Both the position numbers and the translations under genes were made by a program. 64,000 bases of DNA from Lottia gigantea (lineage: Eukaryota > Mollusca > Gastropoda > Lottiidae), in the NCBI RefSeq assembly GCF_000327385.1, contig NW_008710601.1:557097-621096 (forward strand). Direction: 5' to 3'. The notes under the pieces are model-generated. The model was given only the letters and a program-made list of their open reading frames with translations, was not told where the DNA came from and did no database searches. Positions 37,421-50,480 of this stretch are shown here, in pieces. Numbering within the stretch: position 1 is the stretch's first letter; each line of letters starts with the position of its first letter.

Positions 37421-38349
37421 CATAGAAATTTTAATGGCTGTTTGTGGCAGAAGTTAACACATTCTATCTGACAGATTATCATCTCAATGTGTATTGTTAT
37501 CATGTTAAATCTAAGAGAATTACCCTTAAGATAAATAGTAGGAATAGATCAGGGGTGTTACAAGATAAGATTTCTACACCTTTCACAGTCCATTTCACAT
37601 TCCTCTTAGTAATTTCAAGGTCATTTTATTTTCAAGACCATTTTGATGAAGAGCAACAAGATAATGACTGCTTGATAGAAGCTATGTTTCCCATAATTAC
37701 AATGTGTTTGGTTTAGACAATTATGATTTTCACAAATATTAATATATTCCTTTGAGATATTAGGCTGATATGCAGGTCATTGACAAAAGAAAAATTTGGG
37801 GAGAAGTAATTTCAGTGCATATATTTAGTAAATCATGAAGAATTTTTTGTCCTATAGCCATATAGATACAACTTCAAATGATGGAATGCATTTGTTAATT
37901 CCAGACTGCAAACTGAATGTCAAATTTTGATTCGGAAAAGGGATAAGGATGGCTGAAATTGATCTCTCTCTGAACTGGTAAAGGGGAAATATCCCTTTAA
38001 TATAACCTTTAAAATGTTGAAACTGCCTACATTCAGGTGTGTATATATTAGGTGTGTTAAGTTGAAGAAAGGGTCAAGTTAATTATTGAAATTATCAGTT
38101 AGTTAGGGTCAACCCTTATCATATTACATGTCATATAGATGTTAATTAATATAATTACCTCTCTACTATATTTATATACTAACAATAAGACATTAGAATA
38201 CAGTACTCCTTTAGGTTAAGAGACACTTTAAAATTATAACAGGTAGGTGTTCTTATTTCAACATAGAATATAAATTGCCAATTGTCAGATATTGATAGAT
38301 TTTCAGAAACTAGGATGTGTCTCAGTTGTTAATGTCTCATTAATGCTGA
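37421..38349. other. Intronic stretch, nothing recognised
   Basis: No exon recognised; the 90-codon frame at 37444 has no family resemblance. Confidence 0.4.
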
Positions 38350-38655
38350 CTGTACCATTAGTAATGTTACTTTTCATGGTATCTTTTTATAGTACCACCA
38401 TAAGTATTATTACTTTTCATGGTGCCACCATTAGTATTGTTACTTTTCATGGTGCCACCATTAGTATTGTACCTTTTTATAGTACCACCATTAGTAATGT
38501 TACTTTTCATAATGCCATCATTAGTATTGTTACTTTTCATGGTGCAACCATTAGTAATGTTACTTTTCATGATGCCATCATTAGTATTGTTACTTTTAAA
38601 AGTACCACCATTAGTATTGTTACCTATTTGATTACAACCAATTAATTTCTTACCT
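38350..38655. repeat. 30-bp minisatellite, about 10 copies, open on both strands
   Basis: Units of the type TTACTTTTCATGGTGCCACC followed by ATTAGTATTG repeat at 30-bp spacing. Because 30 is a multiple of three and the unit lacks stops, frames of 70-117 codons stay open on both strands with 10-residue periodicity (ATISIVTFHG on plus, GTMKSNNTNG on minus). Nothing else suggests coding; the frames follow from the unit. Confidence 0.95.
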
Positions 38656-39309
38656 TTAATGGTTATTATCAATTTTTAGCCATTACATTATTCCATCAAT
38701 ACCTGTGCAGCTTAATATTATTGAGAATTGAGTACCAGAAATCCTGGTTTTCTAAAGGTGTATTCTGAGACTGTTTTCAGGAATGGTGCCTCCTTTGTTC
38801 TAATTGATAAATGATATAAATAATACAGTAACTAGAGATGGTGAAATCAGATGATATGTTTGATATCAGATCATGTGTTGTTTATTATTCTAGCCTTTTT
38901 AAATGTGTTATTTTTACAATTTAACCCTACTTGCCTCTTATATCATTTCCTTGTTTATGTTGGTGATAATTGATGTGCCAGGGGACAAAATAGTGACCTC
39001 TAGGTGCAGATGGCAACCACAATAGGTCACTTCTGTCACATGATAAATTTAGCTTGTCAAGTGAGAGTTTGGGTTACAGTTTTATGGGCAATTCTATATC
39101 CCTATAAAATATCTGAGGTCAAAATATGTTCAGTTGATTAAAAAATCTGAGCATGTCAATGATTTATTGAGGGGAAACTGTCCTGTCCACCAATGTCCAG
39201 AATGAATTGACCACATGTTATTGTGGTTTATGGTAATTGATGTTTTCCACATGGTTGTGCTGTGGTTTATTGATAACAGATCTGGAACCATATTTACACA
39301 AATCTTTAA
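38656..39309. other. Intronic stretch, nothing recognised
   Basis: No feature supported. Confidence 0.4.
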
Positions 39310-39576
39310 AGGGATTTTATAGAGATTTTCTCATTTTTTTTTCTATATCGAAGACATTGATAGCATCAATTTGCATCATTCCAATTTTCAATCAGACATT
39401 TGTGGTTCCTTCAATTCAACTCAAGTGTTTGATGATGTCACTAATCACAAAGGGTCTTATGTGATATATTTGGGCATATTTTGTGACTGCATTGCAGGAT
39501 CCACGGACATCTTAAAATTGGAATGGTGGAAATTGATGCTATCAGTGTCCACTGCAAAAATTTCAATGATTTTTAG
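39310..39576 (+). mobile_element. Foldback MITE, family A, copy 4
   Basis: TTAA at 39306-39309 then AGGGATTTTATAGAGATTTTC. The left arm has TTGATAGCATCAATTTGCAT and CAATCAGACATTTGTGGTTC; the right arm has GCATTGCAGGATCCACGGAC and AATTGATGCTATCAGTGTCC. The spacer has GTTTGATGATGTCACTAATC. The right end runs directly into a SINE fragment. Confidence 0.85.
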
Positions 39577-39665
39577 AGGCCCTGTGTACTACAGGCTGTG
39601 CATGTTGGAAATCCCTAGACAGTTGGAAATCGAAAAAGAGTAGGCTAATGCCACTGTCCTGGCTT
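39577..39665 (+). mobile_element. SINE fragment abutting a family A MITE
   Basis: GAGGCCCTGTGTACTACAGG, then AAATCCCTAGACAGTTGGAA and TAGGCTAATGCCACTGTCCT match the SINE mid-body. It begins at the right edge of the MITE and lacks head and tail, so one element has interrupted or replaced part of the other. Confidence 0.75.
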
Positions 39666-41851
39666 GATTTGAATTTGAAATCTTGCAAAAAATCTTCTAC
39701 TTTAAATAAGATATATCATAAAAAATGCATTAATTTCAATTGAATACTGAAATAAGTATATTTGACCCAATTGACAGTAAGTAATATAATAAGGCTTATC
39801 ACTAATACTCTAAGCCTATTGAATATAAGATAGAAACCTTCAATAACTCACATACCATCATCTTAATATCTGACTTAGATAAGGTGAGGCTAGTATTAAA
39901 ATATTCTTTTGATATACTCCTTATTCAATAACCAATAGCTTTTTGGCTGGACTGTACCTTGTAGTGGGAGCTTAAAGCCTGCTTACAAATCCTTAATTTT
40001 ACTGCACCTTGCATTGTATTTAGAGTTTCTAATAGATTTCCAGTTTAAAAAAATTATAATGCACTTTGAAATTATATCATTTTTGTCACTTCCACAATAG
40101 AGGCAGTTAGTAGATGTTATTCATTGATAATCAGTGAAATTTTATCACTTCTGCTTTTATATTTATTTAATTATAGACAAACCTTAATGTGGATTACATT
40201 CTTAATAGTACTACTGATGGCTTATGTGAGCATCTTTTGTCTGGTAAAGCAAATATTACAAACATGACAGCTAGAGTGCATATCCTTTTTCAAATATTAC
40301 TTTTCTTTCTCCAAACATGACCTTGAAGAAATGTTTCAATATCACTTCAGTTTATTTCTGATTAATTTGCATTTTGTCCTTTACCCTTACTCTCTGTAAA
40401 AGGAGGCTATCTTCTCCGCCTTTGATATATTTCTCAGTGCTATTAAAGGTAGGGCCATACTCTTAATTTCACTGATAAATAAAGACATTATGTTATCTTG
40501 TGTTTAAACACTGGGACGCTAATTAGAACAATAAGAATTGCTGTAATCTATTTACAAAGGGTCATCTTGACTAGATTTGGGTTGATTTATGAAAACAGGT
40601 CCACCTATAAACCAGTGTGTCTACTAGATCACTTGGCTTTCTAACCTCCCTGAGATAATTAGGTCCTGGTTTCAGTCAGATAAACTACACGTTTCACACA
40701 CTACAAGTGGTTTAACTTAAAGACACCTTGAGTTCTGTGTTGGACATGTAGTATTTGTGATTTGTTAGTGATAGAGTAAAGGTGTTTGATTGGATTATTG
40801 TCTTGTATGTGGAACTGTGGTTGGTTACCTGTTTGTTTTTGTAAGTACAATAACAAAATATTTTCAATGTTAAAAAAGTACTTAGTAGAGTGATAATAGT
40901 AAAATTTTTGTGGCATCAGTAAAGATTTAGCTATAACTTTTGAACTTTGAATGTATATCTTGGATGTTCTTGAAAGCATTCATATGACCACAAATATCAA
41001 ATTTGATTTTGAATTTTTAAGTTTTGGCCAACATGTTACTGATGAATATGCAGGCAATTGTTCTTAAAACATTATGTACTCTGAAACAACTGTTATTGCA
41101 TACTCTTCTAGACACCTCATACCACTTTTCATTATGAAATAATTACTCACTTATGATTGATATACTGCCTCATGTGAAAAGTTCATTAACTGCAACTAAT
41201 GTTTAGTCAATATGTTGTTTGAATATCAGGTTTTTTTGTGCGGTTCTAGTCGTTAGTACTTGGTTTATTTATTGCAATGATGTCAATTTGCATACACTGA
41301 TCTGAAGCCAAATATCCCACTTATTTCAGTATGGTACACTTTTAATTTTTTGGAAACCTGTATCCCTGCGATTAAAGAGAATTTGGTATTCTACAATATA
41401 TAGAAGGTTGAATTACAGTTACAAGGCTGAACTAATCTTAGTTATTGAATGTCGTTCAAATTACTGCTAAATATAGACAAAACAACTCCCTTTTATGAAG
41501 TGACAAAAAGTCTTAACCGTGTTTTTACGTTGATGGAAACCTAAGAAGATATAGAGGATTAAGGATTTAAAGTTATTTTTGTGGTTAGGATATCTGATAT
41601 AAGGTCAAACTGAACTAAATTAGTAAACCTATCCTCATGCCCTTTGTCCCCTATCTACCTACCCACAAATTCCTTTATCATGACGTTAGTAAGAACCTTT
41701 TATTCAAATCTTGGTGAACAAAATCCATGGCTAAGGATGGTGAGCTGGGAATATTTTGTGCCTTTACTGGTCCCTGTGTTTATTGTGTCTGGATACGTCA
41801 GAAAAAGATGGCTTGGTTCAAAAAGAAATATTCATAAACTTAAGCAAGAGT
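39666..41851. other. Intronic stretch, nothing recognised
   Basis: No exon or repeat supported; the minus-strand 92-codon frame at 40701-40979 is unrecognised. Confidence 0.4.
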
Positions 41852-41997
41852 ACTAAACAGGGTCATCAGACAGTCTAAGCACAGGCTGATGCATACAGGG
41901 TCTTGGTTTATTGTCCAATCCAAACAACTGGACGCTTTCCATGTTAGCCCCTCCGACCTGCATCACTGACAAGGGAAAACCGGGTTGAATTTCAGTA
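41852..41997 (-). mobile_element. SINE copy on the minus strand
   Basis: Read on the minus strand: AACCCGGTTTTCCCTTGTCA, GTGATGCAGGTCGGAGGGGC, TAACATGGAAAGCGTCCAG, GACAATAAACCAAGACCCTG. This is the 5' body order of the family; head and tail are missing. It retains several CpGs, suggesting one of the younger copies. Confidence 0.75.
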
Positions 41998-44493
41998 TAG
42001 GTACAATTATTAATTCTACATGTATTAATTTTAAATGTTTAATAGCTTGATCACATGCATGTTGGTCACCATTGTTTCATTAATACTATTTCAGTCAGTG
42101 CTCTAATAATCAGCCAACTGACAGATTGCTCCTGTTCAATGAACTCAAATATTGGACATTCAACCCATTTTCAAAAGAAATTAAACCAGTCTATTTGAGA
42201 ACAGTGACATCATAACATTGGAAAAATCGGTAAAAAAAAGAATGGTAATTGTAAAATATTTTGAGACAACACAGGGCCCTGTGTCTTCATTAATTCTTGA
42301 TATAGTCTATGTACAGATTAGATGGTTGACTCAAGTGATTAGAATGGGGTACATGTATTTTGTTTCTTTTGAACATGTCTCTATTTCATGTTCTAATCTA
42401 CATCTTAACCTTCAAGCCTTGCAATAATTTGAATACCTATCCAACAAATTTTACTGAGGCTGATCTACAAAATATACTGCTCTTAGTTGATACATCTCAA
42501 CTCAGTTAATTCATCTACCTGAACTTCTGGTTGCAGGGAATTCACTTAGATTGCATTTTAATTGCATGATTTAGATTATAATATTTAGGTGGTAGAGAGC
42601 CTTAAAGAGCAGGATTTATACTTAAATAGGAACTTGGTAAGTTGACATGTTCATATATGTTGGTAATCTATTATTATATAAACTGAGAATCACTGTCACA
42701 GAAAGAAAAGGATATAGCAGACGTTAAAAAATATCAGTTATATATATGACATAATTGAAGTGAAAAAAAGTTTTGCAGCTTTTTATAACGGTATATCCTG
42801 TTTATTTGAAAATACATTTTTGTCAGTCTACAGACAATAGAAGTGATGAAATTAGAAGTAAAGTTCTACAAACAAGTGTTGACACATCTTTTGTATGAAA
42901 TTTAACATGTTCTATCATTATAATGCTGAGATTTTAAGGGATGCTTTCCTCTAGAATTCTGTTATATGCCTGGATCAGAAATCCCTAGAATCTAGAGTGT
43001 GTATGTTGTATTAGTAATGTGACATCACTTTGTAATGGCCGCTTCATAGGCTACCTTATATCTGTATCTTATAATTGTGCCTCTATCTACCTGTCATTGT
43101 ACGAAATTCCATAAAAATTGGTAATTAAATTTGACTAAGAACTTTTTGAGAACTGCTTGGTTGAAGGGAAAATCTGAAATAAAATGACTCACTAGAACAG
43201 ATCTCTTATTTGAACAACCACTCTTAAGACAAACATTGTTGTTAACATACTTGGGTAATTATGAGAATGGCTACCTTTAATAGGTGTAAACCTCCTGGGA
43301 AGAGTGTTAAAATCTAATAACATACTATTATACTGTTGAATATTATTGTGAAAGGTAAATGAGGCATATAATTGATGATAAACACTCCAAATTTCTCACC
43401 TTTGACCCCTAGTGTGCATTATATGTCTTGCTGAATAATTCACTGAAACTGTTATTGTAGATATCTTTTGACAGATTTCAACTTGAAATTGATTTGAAGT
43501 GTTTCATTCATTCAAGTAGCTTAAAGTAGGTGAAATTTAGATTATTGTATACGCAAATATTTTCTTGGGTAAAACGGAAGTTTTATTTTTATGTGTAATA
43601 ATGTCTGATGTCAGAAAATGTCAAATCCCAGAGACTATAAATTGGACGTGAAATTAATAACAGATTTGTATGTTGCTCTGTTAGTCTTTTCTATCATTAG
43701 GGGAGGATAGCCAGCACTGAGTGGATGGCAGAAGATTCTGGCTGTGGTATCAAAATTTTTGCCCTGATATCTTTTCGTTTAGCAGATACCAACCCAAATG
43801 AGCCAACCTACTCCATTATCTTCATCCATTTCCATACTTTTCGCATCCTTTGATTAGTATAGCAAGATTTGAGTTCCATAATGAATTGATGGCCTCTTTT
43901 TTATGATATCATTGCATATTCATAAGTCATATCTATAGCAGGGAAAAGATGTAAACTGCACTTAGATTTGATGTCCAAAATTCATCAGCTTTTAATATGA
44001 TGTCTGACAGGGAATTGAGAGAAATTAAAAACACAACCATCAAAGTATAGTGGCAACCTGTTTAGACAGAAACAAATAAATGGTGAAACTGAGTTTTGTT
44101 ATTCTTGTAAATAATCAAAGGAAATGATAACAAAGTTAAGTGTGTTTTTAGACACTTTGTTTGTCGAAATAATACGAACATTGTCTGACTTGGTGCAGTT
44201 TGGTCTATTGGGAATTGATTGTTAAGAGGAATTTGGCAGTGAAGGTCAGATCTGGAGGTTAGAAATTTGAAGGTCACATTCCATGTTCATAACTTTGTTC
44301 TACAGAAATGTTAACATTTCTTTGAGTGATTGAAAGACCAGACTATTCTCTGCTGTGTGATTAAAGCCAGTGATTTTTAGGTGTATTAAGGTTTGTATTA
44401 CCAGATAATAGAGCTCTATCATCTTGTTCGCAGTTACAGTTCGCAGATGTACCATCATCCAGTTGATCACTAGTAGTTGGCCTATGTGACAGA
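41998..44493. other. Intronic stretch, nothing recognised
   Basis: A short block ACAGGGCCCTGTGTCTTCATT near 42269 joins two separated SINE phrases and may be an internally deleted remnant. No exon supported. Confidence 0.4.
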
Positions 44494-44722
44494 TAGTGCT
44501 GGATATCGGCAATCATGTCACGATACGATATATATCACGATACAAGGGTCACGATATGATATATATCGCGATACAAGGGATACGATACGATACATATCGC
44601 GATACAAGGGATACGATACATATACCGATACAATGGTCACAATACGATACATACCACGATACAAGATACAAGGGTCACGATACATATCGCGAAAGATGCA
44701 TATCGCAATATGGGGTAATGGG
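44494..44722. repeat. CGATACGATA-rich palindromic repeat, copy 1
   Basis: Begins TAGTGCTGGATATCGGCAAT and continues with five or more irregular units of about 30 bp built from CACGATACGATATATATC, GCGATACAAGG and close variants, ending ATATGGGGTAATG. Almost every unit contains a TATCGCGATA- or TATCACGATA-like palindrome. A related block (CACGATACAT..TATCGTATAGCACGATAC) appears at about 44965-45015 and may be the far end of the same element. Frames open on both strands are a repeat effect. Confidence 0.8.
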
Positions 44723-46963
44723 ATGAAAATTAACATTTTGTCTTCAGAGACTCTATATATAATAATTCATATAACTGTGATATTTGGTAATATAGTTCAT
44801 AGAAGTAGTTAGCATCCACTGTCTTATAAACAGTTTCTAATAATTTCAGTGAAAAAAATTGTTATAACATAAAACAACATAAAATCAGCATTTTTTTTAT
44901 GGAATGAAAGGTTTCGTCAAGTATTGATACAAGACCCTCGAGATATGATACACATAGCGTGGCATGTAGCATCACGATACATCAATTCATATATCGTATA
45001 GCACGATACACATGCCTAGACCCTGACCTCAAAGGGCTTCAGCTCTTAGGATCTTATCTCAGAGGGACACATCTCAGTTTTGGCCCTCTAGCATTTTGAG
45101 ACAGTCTTTTGAGAATTTAGCTTGTCTATCATAATACAAGATGAAACTAACTTAAAATTTCATGGATAAATATAATTTTATGGGCATAAAAACCCACTCA
45201 AAATATCAATAATGTGCTCTTCCAATCATAAATATACATTTTACATTGATAGAAAGAATGCATGTGTAGAAGAGTTAAAAAAAAAAAAAAGTCAAAATAG
45301 ATGACTGTTAATCCAACCTTGTATTTATTTTCTCTAACTCTCAAACTATGTATTGAATGTAGCAATGTTAGTTTGGCAACATGTCAACTTGTCCTATCTG
45401 AACTGTTTGATTTTTACTATGTTATTGTATGTGAGCCAATTTCTTTAACATTCTTTTATTGAAGATATCTGTACCAATAAACCTTCATTTAAATATTTAT
45501 ATCAGTCTTAGCTTTTATCATTTTCAGTGAAATTTAAGCCTAGACTTTTCAACTTTGTGTTATTTGAAATTAATACCTTATTTTTGTTAAGATTTCTTAA
45601 TTAGATCTTTATTTTTGTGTTATAGAACATGTACATGATTTAGGACAAAGTATTTATGATGCATAAGAGCATTTTGAATATTTTTACATAAATTAGATAT
45701 GTCTGAGCTAAATTGTTCTCTAAATTATTTCGCAGAGCCCATAAAAATATTATTTATAGAACTTTTTTTGGAACCAATGGGAGGCAAAATGGTGCAAAAA
45801 ATTTTAAAGCTGAAAATATCTGTCCGAGAAACAACTCAACTCTTGAGAAGTTCCTAAGAATAGTGGTGAATCATCCAAAATTATGTGGCCTTGGTCCAGT
45901 GACGCTAGCCTTGGCTATAGCCCTTTGACCCTAACGGTAGCCCCCTTTAAGTTACCTATGGAAATATTTTTGACGAGCCTATAAGCACATTTGCCTATAA
46001 TAAGTCAGTAATATTTAATATTTGATTATCTCCCTTGTATTAGTATATTCTAGTGTGGTATATTTTATATATATGATAGGAATTTCAAACATTTTATATT
46101 AAACAGGATCTTCTAAAACTTATCATTTCAAGGTCAAATAGAAGTCATTCTGTCTCACCATCTTAATTTCTGTTTCTGATGCTGTCTCTGTTTTATAAAT
46201 ATTTACAGCAGAACAAGAGTTTATTTATTCAATGAAATGAAATGTCTGTTTTGAGAACTGATTTTGATAAAGATAACTTTATCTAAGATTAGCCATAGGC
46301 CAACATCTATAAATATTGAACGAATATCCTGCCAGAATGAAAGATCAAAATTTTTCCAAATTTTTGCAGCCAGAATATTAAAAGGATTATTCTAGATTGA
46401 CAGTGTCATTTTGAAAGAAAATTACCACTATCAGCTATGTGGACTCTCTGAAAGATATAACAAACCAAATAGTATATTACTTAAGGTGCCAACATTTTTT
46501 TTTGAGAATATCTGTTTTAAAAACCGTGCATCTTCTTTCAAAAGATACCCCACAAAGATAACACTATCTGAGATATTTGTAAATATTGGTATGATAATAG
46601 ATGACACATCTGGGTCTTATAATGTTTCAAGATCATGATTTTACATATTTGCTTCATCCATCCTTCTTCATGTGATGAATAAAAACTGCGTTATTTATGG
46701 AAACTGTGCTGTGTGATGCAATTAGATTATATTTAAATTTATGTGTAACTCAAAACAATTCACATAAATACAAATACTTGATATGGTATATCAATATTGT
46801 TACAATTATTACCTGTTACAGCTATTTGTAATCTATCGTTCTGTTGCCATGGAAATGCAACTTTTTATGCATGTGTGGTTGTCATGACACCTTAAGAATG
46901 TGTTAAAATTTATAATTTGTTAGCACCATAGGTGTCAGAACCTTTTCAAGACATGATTTAAAG
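44723..46963. other. Intronic stretch, nothing recognised
   Basis: Apart from the possible distal repeat block near 45 kb no feature is supported. Frames at 45713 and 46411 are unrecognised. Confidence 0.4.
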
Positions 46964-47150
46964 CCTGGTTCCCAACCTGGGGTATTTTCACCCCCTGGGG
47001 ATGTGGGACTAGGGTGTCAGGGGTGTGGCCAACTGATGTTTTATTTTGAATTGAGATGAATTTGAGTGGATGAAATAAATTTTTGGGGGTGTGAAAGGTC
47101 TAGGTGATTGCTCCAAGGGTGTGAAGGCTGAAAAAAGTTGGGAACCACTG
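46964..47150. mobile_element. hAT-like MITE with 8-bp target duplication
   Basis: The left end CCTGGTTCCCAACCTGGGG and the right end AGTTGGGAACCACTG form inverted repeats of the CAGTGGTTCCCAACCT type seen in many animal hAT elements. It is flanked by ATTTAAAG (46956-46963) and ATATAAAG (47151-47158), which agree at seven of eight bases, the duplication size typical of hAT. The 187-bp element has no coding capacity and is rich in GGGGTGTG runs. Slight wear of both ends suggests a moderately old insertion. Confidence 0.85.
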
Positions 47151-49194
47151 ATATAAAGGATCTCATTTTATCAAGAAAAGTTTGTGTGTTTTCAACATTT
47201 TATTCATAATCCAACAATCTGATAATCATGCAATTGATCTATGCTTGTAGAGCATTTGGGTGACTTCCCTTTGTGAATTAGCTGACAAAATTTAGATAAC
47301 ATCACCTTCAAACAGTTAATATATTACACTGCATATACCATGATTAATGAATGCAGTGCTAGAGGCAATATTCCCAATTGATATCTTAATTATTTATCTA
47401 TATATATATAATAAGTTTATTTTAAGTATATATTTGTAGGAGTGTTTATGTCTTTAGTTTGCATTGCTCCCAGCATTTTATGTGTATTTTAAAATCAAAT
47501 CTTTCAAGTCTTTGTTTAATACATCAAGCCTTTTTCAGTTACATGAAAAAAGTCATAAAAAGATACCTCAATAAATAATAAGTTCACAGTATGTCCCTTT
47601 ACAACAATGAAATTCTTGATGTCAAAACCAAGTTCATTCAATTGTCAATTGCATTCATATTTTAACCTCTGATAGGACTTCATGTTTACACAATTCTTAC
47701 ATAGGCTTATAATTTGATGTTTATTTTTAAGGTTTCAGAAATGAACAAAATAGTTTTGTCATTTTTGTCACATGAATCTAACTAAGTAGCTTAATATATA
47801 CTAGTAGATTAACTTAAAACTGGCATAATGCCAGGTGTATAGTAGTATTTTACTAGTAAATATATAGGTATACTAAAGGTACATGTACTAATATATGGGT
47901 GTTTGTCAGTCAGTGCTTACTCTCCGAATGTCATTTGCATACGCCATGGTACTTTAGCCAAAAATTTTGTGACTAGTTTTAAAAAAAATTGGAATGATTA
48001 ATTAATTCAGAAAGTTTGTCTAATGCTCTATTTATTTTTGTTAAAAAATGTTTCCGCAAAATTCTTGACCCCACCCACCCCTTTTTCTGAGTTCACCCAT
48101 TATTAATTTTTCTCACGCAATCCAATATGGGAATTAGTTTTGTTATGAGTTATTTGATGGCTTATGTTTGTAATTAAAAAGGTGTTAGTCTAATAACAAA
48201 CTTCTGATGTTTGGTCAATTTATATTCGCTGACAATACTTATTAAAGATAACATTTTGGAAATTAAGGAAGGGTATATCTATAATGTTCCATTTCAGCAA
48301 AATTCTCATTGTGCACTGCATAGTGTGTCCCAGTGATCATCAGTAGATCAGTCAGTACAACTCTTTATGCACTGCAGTTTGGATGCAGCAGGAATTAAAA
48401 TTTCAATTCTGACTTTCCTAATGATCTTCTATATAAAATAACTATAATGAATATAATAGTGAATATTGACACCAACTCTCAATAACCTACTATATCACTG
48501 ATTGTATTGACCATAAAAAAATAAGATAGTTAGGTCTTTACAAGGTAATAAACAAAAACTGGTTGACCTTTTTTCACAAATCTTAGAGGCCAAGTTCAGG
48601 TTGATAATACATTGGGGTTGAATAAATATACCCTGTGCTCCCCTATGCAAAGATCTCTCATAAATTATCCTTTGCATGTACTACACATTGATTTCTTTTA
48701 CTTAATGTTTATAAGAGATTATACTTATAAATCATTTCAGAATTTACTTATTTTTGTAGTCTGTAGGGTAACTTAGGGGATAGTTGGTACATAGGGTATT
48801 TTTTACCAACCAATTCAAGAGTTATTACGTTTTTACCTGTCCTTTAGTGAGACTGGTCACTACTAAAAGATGATTGGTGTCAAATGGACAAGCAAGGATT
48901 AGCAAACATAGTAGAGTGTGGAGATGTTGACATTTTTTTTGTTACTGTTCAAGTTGGACAATGACTCATACTAGAGATAACACAATAAGAATCTTGGTGA
49001 ATCTTCATTTTTTAGTGATTGACTCTTCATTTTCAAGGTTGATTCTTACAAATTCAGGGATTATACAGTGTATTTGTATGATTGGTTGTTGAAAGTGGCA
49101 AAACGAATGAATACAAGCACCCATCATATAAAATTATGTGTATTTTTAATAATCTTTTGTGAAATTATTGGTAAAAAACTTTAGAAATTGTATT
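47151..49194. other. Intronic stretch, nothing recognised
   Basis: A (TA)n run sits near 47399. A short SINE-like phrase (GCAAAATTCTCATTGTGCAC) lies near 48297. No exon supported. Confidence 0.4.
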
Positions 49195-49412
49195 GATAAA
49201 AAAACTTTAAGAAATTGTATGGATTACAAATTTTAGAAATTCTATGGATAACAAACTGTCAGATAGAAATTCTATGGATAACAATTCTTAAAACTGTTAA
49301 GTGGATAACAATTCTTAAAACTGTTAAGTGGATAACAATTCTTAAAACTGTTAAGTGGATAACAATTTTTAAAACTGTTAAGTGGATAACAATTCTCAAA
49401 ACTGTTAAGAGA
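49195..49412. repeat. 27-bp minisatellite, about 5 perfect units plus worn flank
   Basis: GTGGATAACAATTCTTAAAA followed by CTGTTAA repeats at 27 bp from about 49279 to 49410, preceded by looser copies with GAAATTCTATGGATAACAA. The multiple-of-three unit keeps a frame open with WITILKTVK periodicity; there is no sign of real coding. Confidence 0.95.
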
Positions 49413-50303
49413 ATAACAATGTTGGTCTTATTGAACAATATCCAAAATCCAGTTGATAAGAAGCAAGAAATTTCAAGGTAATTTTATTTATGTTCTGTTT
49501 AAATTGTGAGGTAATTTGTATTTTACACTCTGTATGCATGGTGTAAACATGACATATTGATTTGGAACATGGTTTTGGACAATAAAAACTCTCCAAATGT
49601 AATTTGAATGTCAATGTTTTCTGTCATGTTGGTAAACTTTAAGATGGACATTCATCATTGGTTGACATTTAATACTTTGTACCTTTAGTGCAGTGTGACC
49701 TTTTACACATTTCATCTTGGAGGTAGAAAAACATGAACTTATTTTGGAAATACTTTTCAGATAACCTACAAATTTAGAACCTACACAGATTATAGAATTT
49801 TTAAGGTTTTGGTAAACAAACCTGAATTTTGAAGACCAAACCTGACTACTTCTTTAACTCAAGTACATTGCAGCGAAAAGAAGTTGAAACCTCCAAAGTG
49901 AATTGGTTTAAACCATATTTAAAATTCCAAAGTAAACTGAAGACATGGAAGTTTAAAATGAACTGTTTTAACAAGTATTAAAAGAAGTTGCCTTCAATCT
50001 TGAGTCTTGACTGATATAAATAGAAGTTAATTTAAAAGGTGGAATATCTTCTCTTGAAATCTTAAAGGTCTCCAGGAATATATACAATAGTGCAGCTGTT
50101 TCTTTCTGCAGGTTAACGATGGAATTTAAAGGAATATTGTTGAATTCTTTCTCATTAAGGTTGGTTTAAATCTCTGTTTTGCATTTTCTTTTTATTTTGG
50201 GCATTTACTTTGAAAATGAGTTTCAGCTTGTCAAAGAAAAACTCAGCATAAAATAATGCAATAATTGTTTATGTTAGGCCTTCAATTTTAAAGGCAGAAA
50301 ATC
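49413..50303. other. Intronic stretch, nothing recognised
   Basis: No feature supported. Confidence 0.4.
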
Positions 50304-50480
50304 AGTGGGATTGTAAAGAAATTTTCTTAAAAAAAATATTTGTATAGGAGACACTGACGTCATAAAATGCTTTCTTTAGTAGAATTGCAGGAACCACAGA
50401 AGTCTGATTGAAAATTGGAATGGTGCAAATTGATGCTATTAGTGTCCCTGATAGACATAAAAAATTTAGAAAACCCCTTT
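50304..50480 (+). mobile_element. Foldback MITE, family A, copy 5 (internally deleted)
   Basis: Starts GTGGGATTGTAAAG, a worn AGGGATTGTAAAG. After a short left piece with GGAGACACTGACGTCATAAA it passes straight into the right arm: GAATTGCAGGAACCACAG, TCTGATTGAAAATTGGAATG, GCAAATTGATGCTATTAGTG, ending AGAAAACCCCTTTTAA. Most of the left arm is missing, so it no longer folds into a full hairpin. It is the copy with the clearest right terminus. Confidence 0.8.

Noticed and set aside
44477-44812. Overlapping frames of 70-111 codons rich in Arg, Asp, Thr and Tyr
   Set aside because: They are products of the CGATACGATA repeat read in several frames on both strands.
49215-49481. 88-codon frame with WITILKTVK repeats
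   Set aside because: Explained by the 27-bp minisatellite whose unit is a multiple of three.
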